DNA of 64,000 nt from positions 17,303,310 to 17,367,309 of the forward strand of contig NC_079219.1 of the NCBI RefSeq assembly GCF_029633865.1, given 5' to 3'. The notes beneath the pieces were generated by a model. It was given only the letters and a program-made list of their open reading frames with translations, was not told where the DNA came from and did no database searches. Shown here one piece after another: positions 20,846-30,515 of the stretch (position 1 is the first letter of the stretch; each line of letters begins with the position of its first letter). The DNA comes from Lampris incognitus (taxonomy: Eukaryota > Chordata > Actinopteri > Lampriformes > Lampridae). Position numbers and translations under genes: made by a program.

Positions 20846-21189
20846 GTTTTCATTCTCTTCGTCTGCATGACCGAGTTCTGAACCTTGTGGCAAGTATAAG
20901 ACTCCTCGTTCATTAAACTGAGTGTTTCTGAATTTCCCTGAGTCTTGTTTGGGTTCTCACCTGTCACTTTCTCCCGGGAAACGTAACGGTGTGAACTGGC
21001 GACACACGCACTCGGGCAACCTGGATTTCCATCTGACTAGGCTGCTGGCACATACCAGAGCCCTTTCACGCCGTTAACAGCCATTTGCCGGCACGGCAGT
21101 GTGCCTGTTCCAGCCCTGAACCTGCCTGGCCCTGGGAGGTCCCCGTAGCATCAACCAGGCTTTGGGGCAGGATACCCAGGGGTTCAAGA

Positions 21190-21535
21190 GTACATCTGTC
21201 GCCATCTTGCAACGCTGTGATTGCAACGATTCCCCAATCCTCTGTGAATAGTACACATTGCCATTGAAACTCTAGTTCATGGTCATGGCAATTTGTATAT
21301 GAAACTGGTGGTTGGTTTCGGTCATTATGCCACTGTATTTCTTTATAAGGGTGGGGATACCTGCAGTCAGTTGGGACTGAAGAGGTCACTTACATGAGTG
21401 AAACGTTTCTCTCCCAAACGCTGTGTCCAGATGAACTGACTCAACTTTCTGGGACGTATCACCAGACCTGCCTCCTGTCTCCCAGACACCAACAACTCAG
21501 CATACGGCTGCCTCGCTAACATCCTCAGTCTGGCC
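21190..21535 (+). mobile_element. Penelope-like element terminal repeat fragment
   Basis: Parallels 45880-46165: CATCTGTCGCCATCTTGCAA, CCAATCCTCTGTGAATAGTA, GGTGGGGATACCTGCAGTCA, then GTGTCCAGATGAACTGACTC. It ends at the (GAA)n tail of the LINE at 21545. A weak hammerhead-like core lies at 21377-21404. Old, non-coding fragment. Confidence 0.75.
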
Positions 21536-21599
21536 TCCAGAGTTGTCATCTTCTTCTTCGTCTTCGCCGTCTTCTTCTTCTTCTTTTTGTTTATTAAAT

Positions 21600-22660
21600 T
21601 GGTGGTTGGCAAACAACGAATTGGTGCATTACCACCACCAGCTGGTATGGGGTGTGGATCAGAATGTGTATTAGTTACACTACTACCCCCCCCCCCCACA
21701 CACATACACACAAAACCCTCAAATCTTAAACTAGTTAAGAAAAAACAAGATTTTATAACACTCGGTTGAGTTCTTCTGTAGAATAAATCAAATCGTACTT
21801 TTATTTTCCTGAGATTTTGAGTCATACGCCTCCTTTCTGCCTCATATTTCTGATAATATATCATAACATGTGCTATTGTTTCTTCCCCACCGTAGTCACA
21901 TCTGCCTGTATTGTGTTGCCTTTTTTGAAAAGTGTACCGTTCATTCCAGTGTGTTCAAATCAGTCTTGAAATTATGTCATCTCTCCCGTTCCTTCCTGCA
22001 CACCTCATTTCTCCCACTTTCCTTCCAACTCTGTAAAACCATCATCCTTTCCTCTCTTCCTCCCAGTGTTTGCCACCTTTCCTTCAATCTGTGCTTAATA
22101 ATGCTTTTTATTCCTGTCTTGTTTAAAGCAACTCCCAAATCAATGTGATTATGTTTTGTAGCCTTCTTTGCAACCATATCTATTTAATTTCCCGCAACGC
22201 CAATGTGTGCTGGTACCCATACTGTAAGACCCATCCTTTGAATTCTATATGTTTGTTGTACCTCTACAAAAATGTCTGGTCTGCTGTCTGAATAGTTGTA
22301 TTGTAAACTGGCTAGCAATGAACTTTAGTCTGAACAAATTTCTCTCAGTGGTCTTGTTTCCTCCATCCACTGCACTGCTAACAATACTGCAAGCATTTCT
22401 GCTGGGTATACTGATATTTCCTCACTGATCCTTTTCCCTACTTTAATATGAGATCCTGGAATAATAAATGCTGCTCCTACTTTACTTACTGAACTCTTTG
22501 ATGCATCCGTATAAATCTGGACGTATGGTATGTGAATCATTATTAAACTCGCTATCTTTCTTCTTCTTCTTTTCTAATAATGTGAAATCTACGGTAGCAT
22601 CTGGAAGTATCCAGGGTGGTGTTTCTGGCAAAGGCACTGTTGCACTAATGTTTAATTGAT
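21600..22660 (-). pseudogene. LINE ORF2 C-terminal part: RNase H and Cys/His region
   Basis: Residues around 22325-22540 read IYTDASKS.. GAAFIIPGSH.. SVYPAEMLAVLLAVQW.. ICSD. This gives the first Asp, the Glu and the second Asp of the RNase H active site. Farther on, pieces such as YQKYEAERRRM correspond to the usual C-terminal CCHC-like segment. Multiple stops interrupt it. RNase H would remove the RNA template strand during target-primed reverse transcription. Confidence 0.75.
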
Positions 22661-23329
22661 CGACTTCAAGCTCTATTGCTTTTTGTCATTGTCCATCCAA
22701 AGCTTTTTGTTCCCCTCCTCTCCCCAACAAGGGATTAATGTGTCTAGTGTTGGGTGATCCTGACTATGGCCCTGTAAATCAACCCAGCAGTCCAAGGATA
22801 GCTGTATCCTTCTCATTTCTTGTGACATGTCTCCCATTTCCACCTGTAATGCCACTGTTGGGCTTGTTTTAAATGCACCTGTGCATCATCTCAAAGCCTG
22901 ATACTGTATCTGATCTATTTTTTTAGAGAAGTGTTTGCTGCTGACCCATACACCACACAACCATAATCTAATACTGACCAAATTAAACCACTGTATATGG
23001 CCTTCAAATCAGTTCTATCTGCCCCCCCCCCATTCACTTCCAGCTAAACACCCCATTACATTTAGTACCTTCTTACATTTGTCCACTACTTTCTGAATAT
23101 GTATAAGCCATGCAATTCTTTCATCGAACCATATCCCTAAAAACTTAGTGCTTCACTCTTTCCAATTCTTGATTATATAATCTTAGTTTTATTTCATTAC
23201 CTATTCTTTACCTTGCAAAGAACATTCTTTGTCTTATCAACTGAACATTTTAAACCCAATTTATATGACCATTCTTCTACTTTCATAATAGCCCCCTGCT
23301 GTTTCTTTATAATGAATTCCACATTTCTC

Positions 23330-23545
23330 CAACGACTGTCGTTGGTAAACATTGGAACACAAAAGAGCCATGGACATCAATAGCTCTGATAACGACTCCA
23401 AAGAAGCTAAATATCTGAGTTTCATCACCAGCCAGTCAGACTAGCTTGGTCTAGTCAGAAAGGCACGAACTGATGAAGCCTCTTGGATGAGAGGCGAAAC
23501 GTCCTCACGGATATATAACCAAGTCCAGTTGCACTTGATTCAATT
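23330..23545 (+). mobile_element. Penelope-like terminal fragment inside the LINE
   Basis: Contains TCTAGTCAGAAAGGCACGAA and AACCAAGTCCAGTTGCACTT, phrases I associate with fish Penelope-like terminal repeats, and a hammerhead-like core. It disrupts the reverse transcriptase region. Edges are approximate. Confidence 0.7.
23470..23500 (+). ncRNA. hammerhead ribozyme-like core
   Basis: CTGATGA (23470-23476), a perfect 6-bp stem GCCTCT/AGAGGC with loop TGGATG (23478-23495), then GAAAC (23496-23500) and GTC. This is the conserved hammerhead order CUGANGA - stem II - GAAA - short stem III - cleavage triplet. Hammerhead motifs with minimal stem III are known in Penelope-like elements. Stem I pairing is not obvious, so cleavage activity is uncertain. 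Confidence 0.65.
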
Positions 23546-24672
23546 CCTTTGGATTCTTCCCCTCTTCCAAGTTGCCCCATCATCTGCAAAAAGCGAAAGG
23601 CCCATCTCATTCTCCATTCCCATCAATACATAATTTACCATTATGGAAATTAAATAAAGGGCTTACTATGCTTCCTTGAGGTGTTCTATCTTCAACAACA
23701 AAATTTGCTGAATATTTTTTTCCTATTTTGACTTGTAATGACCTTCCTTGCAAAAAGTCTTTAATCGTCTATATATTCTACCTTTGGTACTTAATTTACA
23801 AAGTCTGATTAATAATCCTTCTCCCCACATCATATTGTATGCCTTCTCTATATCAAACAGCCACTACACTTTCTCCGTTTATCTGTGCTTTTCTGATTTC
23901 ATGTTCTAAACATACAGCTGGATCCATGGTATTTCTTCCTCTCCTGCAGCCACTCTGGTATTTAGATATATAACCTTTATTCTCTATATAATATGTTAAC
24001 CTTTCCTTTATCATTTTCTCCATTATTCTTCATATGCTTGATGTTAAAGCAATTGGTCTATAATTCTCTGGGTTTGTACAATCCTTTCCTGGTTTACGTA
24101 CTGGAATTACAACAGCCTCCTTCCAGCTATGTGGCAATTTCCCACCCTCCCAAACTTGATTATATAATTCCAATAAAATATCCTTTGATGGTTCACTAAG
24201 ATGGTTTATCATTAAATAACAGATCTGATCTTTTCCTGATGCTGACATCTTGGTTTTCTTGAGAGAGCGGTCCAGTTCTGTCTTTGTAAATGGCTTGTTT
24301 AATAGGTCACTGGAATCTTCGTCTTGCTGTAATAGCTCTTCATTCTCTGCTATTGTATTTTCCCTCCCTCTTTTCCCTTCTTTGCTAGTATTGTTGGAAC
24401 TGTGGATTTTAATCCAAGTTTTTGACAGCATCTCTGCCTTCTCTTCATCTCTCACTGCTCTTACTTCACCGTCATTTAATACTAGATACCCATATTCTCT
24501 TTTGATCCCATTCACTCTTATCATTCGCCAAATTTTTAGCAATTTCTGTTTCCCTTCTCACTGAGTTACAAAATGACCTCCTAAAGTCCTTCTTTGCATT
24601 TTTTTATGATTCTTCTTACATTTGCTTGCATCCTTTTATAGTCAATAAGATTTTGAAAATTGTGATTCTTTT

Positions 24673-25499
24673 TCAATACTTTAAAAGCTTCATTTCTAGA
24701 TTTGTTTTATCACATTCCTTTGTCCACCATGGTACAATCTTCCTTTTGTGCTTACCTCCCTTCATCTGAATGGACTTCTTTGCAGCCTCTAGAATAGCTT
24801 TACAAACAGGAACATTTAAACTATCAATATTTTCATTAATATCAATTTTTTTGCATTTCTTGTTCACAGATATATGTAAATTTCTCCCAATCAGCACCAA
24901 TGAAAGACCATTTCTGTAACCCATCAGTATCATGTTCTTCAAAACTCAACCCAACTTCAATCACTATAGGATAGTGGTCACTTCCTACAGTCGTTCCTCT
25001 AATTACTTCCCACGAGCAAACACCTACCACTGAATCTGACTCTAGTGTAGTATCTAATGCCGATTCTGTGCCTGTTCTGATATTAATTCTTGTACGACTT
25101 CTGTCATTTAGGCATACAAGGTTTTTATTCTCCATTAATTCTTCAATCACCATCCCGTTGTCATCATTACCATTACCCCATAACGTGCTATGGGCATTAA
25201 AATCACCACAACATATCACTTTCCCTCCTCAATGTACAGTGAGCTCATCCATTAATTCTATCGAAGGCTTTTTACACGGATTGTAAAAGTTAACAACTTT
25301 AACATTTCCCTCTATTGTCCAAACTTCAATTACCAAACATTCCAACTCTGTTCCTTTCCCCAAAACTCTATATTGCATCCATCCATCCATTATCTGAACC
25401 ACTTATCCTGCTCTTGGGGATGCTGGAGCCTATCCCACCAGTCATTGGGTGGCAGGTGGGGAGATACCCTGGCGGGGCGCCAGGCTATCACATAGGGCC

Positions 25500-25534
<35 letters not shown>

Positions 25535-25978
25535 CTAAAGACAATTTAGTAAGGCCGATTCACCTGACCTATACATGTCTTTGGACTGTGGGAGGAAACC
25601 GGGGCACCCGGAGGAAACCCACACAGACACGGGGAGAACATGCAAACTCCACACAGAGGATGACCTGGGACGACCCCCAACTTTGTACTACCCCAGGGCT
25701 TGAACCCAGGACCTTCTTGCTGTGAGATGACCGCGCTAACCACTGTGCCACCGTGTTGCCCTATATTGCATTCCTTGCTTCAAAAATATAATACACCCTC
25801 CTCCATTGCCCCTCCCCCCATCTCTGCAGAAACTATCATATCCTTTGATAACAAATTCTAATTCTGGTTTAAGCCAGGTTTTCTCAATACATATGATTTC
25901 TGGTTTCTTTTTAAGATCTTTAGTGAATCCTTTAAACTCTTGGCCATTCAATATCAAACTTCTTGCATTCCACTGCAA
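24673..25978 (-). pseudogene. LINE ORF2 apurinic-type endonuclease region
   Basis: The start reads MQWNARSLILNGQEF and ICIEKTWLKPEL (25736-25978), followed after the SINE by CCGDFNAHSTLWGN and GSDHYPIVIEV (24842-25219). These are the ARS, E-T, GDFNAH and SDH motifs of the AP-like endonuclease that nicks the target. A SINE at 25379-25760 splits the domain. Confidence 0.85.
25379..25760 (-). mobile_element. tRNA-derived SINE, family B
   Basis: Flanked by perfect 11-bp duplications CTATATTGCAT (25368-25378 and 25761-25771). The minus-strand head includes GGTGGCACAGTGGTTAGCG and a B-box-like GGTTCAAGCCC. A (TG)n tract sits in the middle (25501-25530), and the 3' end finishes in GGATGGATGG. The B family has about nine more whole or partial copies in this window. 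Confidence 0.93.
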
Positions 25979-26295
25979 AATAATCAGATTGTCCTATCAC
26001 CTGGTCCTCCCGGCTTCATCTTTTATACCCCAAAACTTCTCAGCTCCTTTCACAATTATTTTAATTTTCTCTGTTTTGTGTTTAACTTGATTGGAACAGT
26101 TGATAACATAGGCAATGAACAGAATCGGTTTATCCCCTGTCAGTACTGTTAGTTTTCTCTGTTTGACCAACTTCTGATCCCAAAGTTGATTAACTTTGTC
26201 CGTTTCATCCCTTCTCCTTTGTCCTTGTACCCTCTTCACTGCTTCTGCAAACTTTCTCTTGCCCAAATTCCATAGCCCTCTTTCTGACTTCACAA

Positions 26296-26800
26296 CTACC
26301 ATATGTTAGGTACCCTGTGTTGTCCACCGCAATTCCAACACTTTTTCTGCACATGATCTTTGCAATCTTCAACTCTGTGCTCACCTCCACATTTGGTACA
26401 CTTCTGCTTTCCTTTGCGAACTGCTGCTATATGCCCATATCTCTGGCATCTGTAACAGCGAAGCGGAGGTGGGATATAGGGCCTAACTGGAAAGCTCATA
26501 TACCGATTTTAACTTTTTCAGGAATTACAGACTCTTGAAACTCCAGAAGCACAGACGAGCTATCAACTCTTTCGCCATTAACTGTTTTCAGCAATCGCTT
26601 TATTCTTCTCACCTTGCCCCCACAAATACTCAGTCTTTCCAAATCTTCACCCACAGGAATACCTATCACTCCCCGTGTCACTCTACTTTCACCGAGAATC
26701 CTCGCACTTATCATTTTATTGCAAATACATTCAATATCCAAGGCTTTGTTTTTCTGTTCTTCCGTTTTACATGTATTAACAGTTTCCATCTCTCAAAATC
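26296..26800 (-). pseudogene. LINE ORF1 with CCHC zinc knuckles
   Basis: Reads CYRCQRYGHIAAVRKGKQKC, CTKCGGEHRVEDC and CWNCGGQH, i.e. serial nucleic-acid-binding knuckles. An upstream segment (26496-26789) with VNTCKTEEQKNKALDIECIC and TRGVIGIPVGEDLERL is the usual N-terminal half. Frames are shifted between the two. ORF1 would package the LINE RNA. Confidence 0.75.
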
Positions 26801-27176
26801 TTAGCCATTTCCACCTCTCCTAGCTTTTTTTATTATTATTATTCTCTAGACAACGTTATTAGACTAAGTTGAACATGCTCATCATCCTTTCTGAATTTAA
26901 GGATTATTTTAAAATCCTCCCTCACAACCTTTTGCCGAACAATTCTTCTGTCTTCATCTGAGTTGCTCTCTTCCAAGCTTCTTTTACTATTCTGACTTAT
27001 ATCTCGTCTGTTTCCCTTGTTTCCTCATCCTCTCCTACTAGAAACTTGAGACCAGCCATTGAACTTCATATCATCATCCTCTTCATCTACCTGAGTCACC
27101 ATCCTGATCCAGTCACAAACCAGTTTATGCCAACCGCCGAGTCCGGGGTCCAGAAAAATTCGTGACTTCTCTTTCC

Positions 27177-27985
27177 TACGGAGCCCCTAAGGGGACATGG
27201 GCGATTTTTTTTGTTTTGTTTTGTTAACTATCTCGTGCTCACGAGATACCAACTGGTGCGCACGAGATAGTATCTCGTGCTCATGAGATACTAACTCCCC
27301 TTAGGGGCTCCGTACAAACTAAACTAGGATTAAAACATTAAACGTTAGCCCATCTACAAAGCATACAATGAGTTAACGGCGGCACCATTTAGCCTACCTT
27401 ATCATCTTTTAGTTGGTTGATGATGCTATCAGGTATATTTCGGGTTTTCAGAAAAGACAATAAATCCACTTCTGCTGCCATTCTTTCAGCTGAGCCAAGG
27501 CTAGGTGGTAATGCGCCACAGGAAGTACTATCTCGTGCTCACGAGTTAGTAGCTAGTGCTCACGAGTTAGTATCTCGCAGTGGTGGATCCAGAGATTTTT
27601 TCCTGGGGTGGCATGAAGTTCAAGGAGGGGGGCAATGGACATTATTCTAAAAGTATCATTATTCAAAACTCGGATTTCATCGAATGTATTTTGTTCTCTA
27701 CTGTTTGAGATGAGTTTGGTGCGGGTCTCATTAACCTTCACCATACATGTTCATAATATGTTTTTAAAGTATATTTTATCTGATTTATAAATGGGGTGGC
27801 AACAGGGGTGGCAAGACTGTGTCCCAGAGGTGGCAGCTGCCACACCTTGCCACCCCGTAGATCCGCGCCTGGTATCTCGTGCTCACGAGTTAGTAACTCG
27901 TGCGCACCAGTAAGTATCTCGTGAGCACGAGATAGTTAACAAAACAAAACAAAAAAATCGCCCATGTCCCGTTAGGGGCTCCGTA
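27177..27985. mobile_element. palindrome-rich non-autonomous DNA transposon (MITE)
   Basis: Terminal inverted repeats of about 70 bp start TACGGAGCCCCTAA and run through GGGACATGGGCGATTTTTTT. They are flanked by CTTTCC (27171-27176 and 27986-27991). Inside are about eight ~21-bp units built on CTCGTGCTCACGAG. An additional inverted end (CCCCTTAGGGGCTCCGTA) at 27296-27313 makes 27177-27313 look like a complete miniature element. No coding sequence. Superfamily unknown; a 6-bp duplication narrows it. Confidence 0.75.
27578..27871. mobile_element. hAT-type MITE nested in the palindromic MITE
   Basis: Perfect 8-bp duplication GTATCTCG at 27570-27577 and 27872-27879. The ends CAGTGGTGGATCCAGAG and GTAGATCCGCGCCTG are imperfect inverted repeats, with GGGGTGGC just inside both. 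The 294-bp size and the 8-bp duplication identify a non-autonomous hAT. Confidence 0.88.
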
Positions 27986-28040
27986 CTTTCCGGATTCTCT
28001 CCCGTTATCGTGCTTCTGCGAAACGATTTCGAAAAAACAG

Positions 28041-28463
28041 CCGGCCCAACTCTTCCTCTCGAGGATGCCGTCCCTTCCAGAGTCCTGCAGCTCCACCTCC
28101 CTGTGTCTCCTGCAGCTCCTCCTCCCTGTGTCCCCACCTCCAGAGTCTGCAGTGCCCCCAGTGGCACAGATTCCTGTGTCTCCTGCATCTCCGCTTCTGG
28201 GATCTTCAGTGGCCCTGCTTTCTATGGTCCAACCCCCAGCTTCCTGTTTGTGTAACAGAGATAAGAATTGCATGTTACAAACTTGTTGAAGTTCGGCAAA
28301 AAAATTAAATTAGTATTCTTTATTTATTGAGTTTCGCTTGTACTCCACTTTATTCAAACCTGGCATCGTTCACTTAGCACCTCCTAGTGGTGACGGTTGT
28401 GGTCAAGTGCATTACGTAGTATTGTCTCTATCCCTTCTTCCAAGCATAGCGACAGAGTTGGTA
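28041..28463. other. unassigned DNA, partly LINE 5' region
   Basis: 28041-28260 is GC-rich with repeated CTGCAGCTCC/CTCCCTGTGTC phrases and may be LINE leader. The rest is AT-rich and unassigned. Confidence 0.4.
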
Positions 28464-30112
28464 CAGTTAGGTCCATAAGTATTTGGACAGTGACACCATA
28501 TTTGTAATTTTGCTCCTGTACACCACCACAGTGGATTGGAAATGAAGTAACCAATATGTGATTGAAGTGTGGACTTTCAGCTTTAATTTAAGGGGGTGGA
28601 CGAAAATATTGCATTAGTCGTTCAGGAATTACAGCCAGTTTTATATATGGTCACCCCATTTTCAGAGGATCAAAAGTAATTGAGCACTTGACTAACAAAT
28701 GGTTTAATGGGCAAGTAAGACCTTTTCCATCATTATTCCATGACAAATTAAGCAGATAAAAGGTCTGGAGTTCATTCCAAGTATTTACATTTGCATTTGG
28801 TAGCTGTTCATCTGAACTCTCAACATGAAGTCCATAGAGGTGTCAATACAAGTGACGGAGGCCACAATTAGGCTGAAAAAGCAAAGGAAAGCTATCAGAT
28901 GAATAGTAAACACTTCAGGAGTAGCAAAATCAACATGCTGGTACATGCTTAAAAAGAAAGAATGCGCTGGCAAGCTCAGCAACACCAAAAGTTGGATGAC
29001 CACGGAGCACATCTACAGTGGATGATGGCAGAATTCTTTCCCTAGTGAAGACAAACACATTCACAACTTCTAGTGAAGTCAAAAACACTCTTGAGAGGTA
29101 GGGGCATCATTGTCCAAGTCTACAATCAAGAGATGCCTGCATGAAAATAAATACAGAGGGTTTACAACAAGGTGAAAACCACTGGTGTCACTTAAGAACA
29201 GGAAAGCCAGATTAGACTGTGTTTAAAAACATCTGAAAACTTACCCAGTTCTGGAACAAGGCTCTTTGGACAGATGAAGCAATGATTAACTTGTACCAGA
29301 AGGATGGGAAGAGGAAAAGTGTGGAGAACAAAAGGAACAGCTCATGATTCTCAGCATACCACATCATCTGTCAAACATGGTGGAGGTAGTGTTATGAAAT
29401 GGGCATGTATGGTTGCCAATGGAACTTGGCCACTGGTGTTTATTGATGATGTGACTACTGACAGAAGTAGCAGGATGGATTGTGATGTTTATAAGGATAT
29501 ACCATTTGCTCAAATTTAGCCAAATGTCACAAAACTGAGAGGACGGCGCTTCCCACTGCAGATGGATAGTGACACAAAACAAGCTGAGAAAGCAACCCAA
29601 GAGTCTCTCAAGGCAGAAAAGTAGAATATTTATCAGTGACCAAATCAGCCACCTGACCTCAACCCAACTGAGCATGCTTTTCACTTGCTGAAGATCAAAC
29701 TAATGGCCAAAAGACCCACAAACAACCAGCAACTGAAGGCAGCTGCCGTTAAGTCTTGGCAAAGCATTTCAAAGAGGAAACTCAGAATTTGAAGATGTCG
29801 ATGGGTTCCAGACTTCAGACAGTCATTGACTGCATAGGATTTTCCTCTAAACATTACATATAATTGTTATAATCATAGTTATGTTTGTTTGTCCAATTAC
29901 TTTTGAGCCTCTGAAAATGGGGTGACTGTGTATATCCATGGCTGTAATTCCTGAACAGTTAATGCCATATTTTTATCCAGCCCCTTAAATTAAAGCTGAA
30001 AGTCTACTCTTCAATCACATCTCAAATACTTCATGTCAAATTCACCGTGGTGGTGTACAGGGGCAAAATTACAAATATTGTGTAACTATCCAAATACTTA
30101 TGGACCTAACTG
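28464..30112 (+). mobile_element. full-length Tc1-like transposon with long inverted repeats
   Basis: Flanked by TA at 28462-28463 and 30113-30114. Both ends carry CAGTTAGGTCCATAAGTATT and its complement, and inverted similarity extends about 190 bp (through TTAATTTAAGGGG). The 1,649-bp length is standard for Tc1. The transposase is degraded, so this is a dead copy that retains whole ends. Confidence 0.92.
28820..29790 (+). pseudogene. degraded Tc1 transposase
   Basis: Recognisable scraps include FWNKALWTDEA and VKHGGGSVMKWACMVANGTW (29304-29519), followed by LNPTEHAFHLL. These place the catalytic Asp blocks and the segment before the final Glu/Asp. Many stops and frameshifts separate them. 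Confidence 0.8.
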
Positions 30113-30114
30113 TA

Positions 30115-30453
30115 TGTTCTATTACAGCTCACTCCAACTATGGCTAAAAAAGTTTTACAAAAGTGCAATCGAGTTATGGTAATCGATATATAAATATGCA
30201 CATTTTTCCACACTACACTCTTTTCTGCAGTTTTTCTTTTGTTAAACTTCACAATAGATGAAATGTTTACTCAAGCTAATGAGGCACGTAATGGCTTCTA
30301 CTCTCCGCTAGCTAAAATTTGGTTACATTTCTCCATGAATATGGCTGGACTAGAGCTGACACTACATGACCACAACATCTAACTGTTCATTCCGCTTTTG
30401 CCAGGTATGTTGTTTTGCTGAATATAATTTTTCTATGATGCACATATAGTTCA
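30115..30453. other. unassigned DNA
   Basis: AT-rich; no gene or repeat recognised. Confidence 0.5.
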
Positions 30454-30515
30454 TTTCATTCATTCATTATCCAAACCGCTTTATCCTTACTCAGGGTCGC
30501 GCGAGGATGCTAGAG

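Larger units (their letters stand above)
19480..20990 (+). mobile_element. LTR-like fossil (probably gypsy-type), interrupted
   Basis: The pieces 19480-20003 and about 20848-20990 match the second LTR-like fossil at about 33450-33960. Shared phrases are CTTCCTGTTTCATTTTGAAG, CACACCTGTTCCC and GTTTGGGTTCTCACCTG. A 125-bp unit at about 19584-19708 resembling a hAT-type MITE, and an 840-bp chimeric block, lie inside. No internal coding region remains. It is an old, broken fossil; the family is inferred from LTR style only. Confidence 0.55.
22900..24600 (-). pseudogene. LINE ORF2 reverse transcriptase region
   Basis: The best block, 24030-24542, reads FTKTELDRSLKKTKMSASGK, DQICYLMINHL, WEGGKLPHSWKEAVVIP, RKPGKD and NYRPIALTSS, the standard start of a LINE reverse transcriptase domain. 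Downstream blocks continue with frame changes and are interrupted at about 23330-23545 by a Penelope fragment. Not functional. Confidence 0.8.
21545..28040 (-). mobile_element. nearly full-length I/Nimb-like LINE, multiply interrupted
   Basis: The minus-strand order is 5' region (about 28.0 kb), ORF1 with CCHC knuckles (26.3-26.8 kb), ORF2 with endonuclease (24.8-26.0 kb), reverse transcriptase (about 22.9-24.6 kb), RNase H (22.3-22.6 kb), a C-terminal Cys/His region (about 21.8-21.9 kb) and a (GAA)n tail (21545-21592). This order, including RNase H and the GAA tail, fits the I superfamily (Nimb-like). Three later insertions are recognisable: a Penelope fragment, a SINE (25379-25760) and a MITE (27177-27985). 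The exact 5' end is uncertain. Confidence 0.75.
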
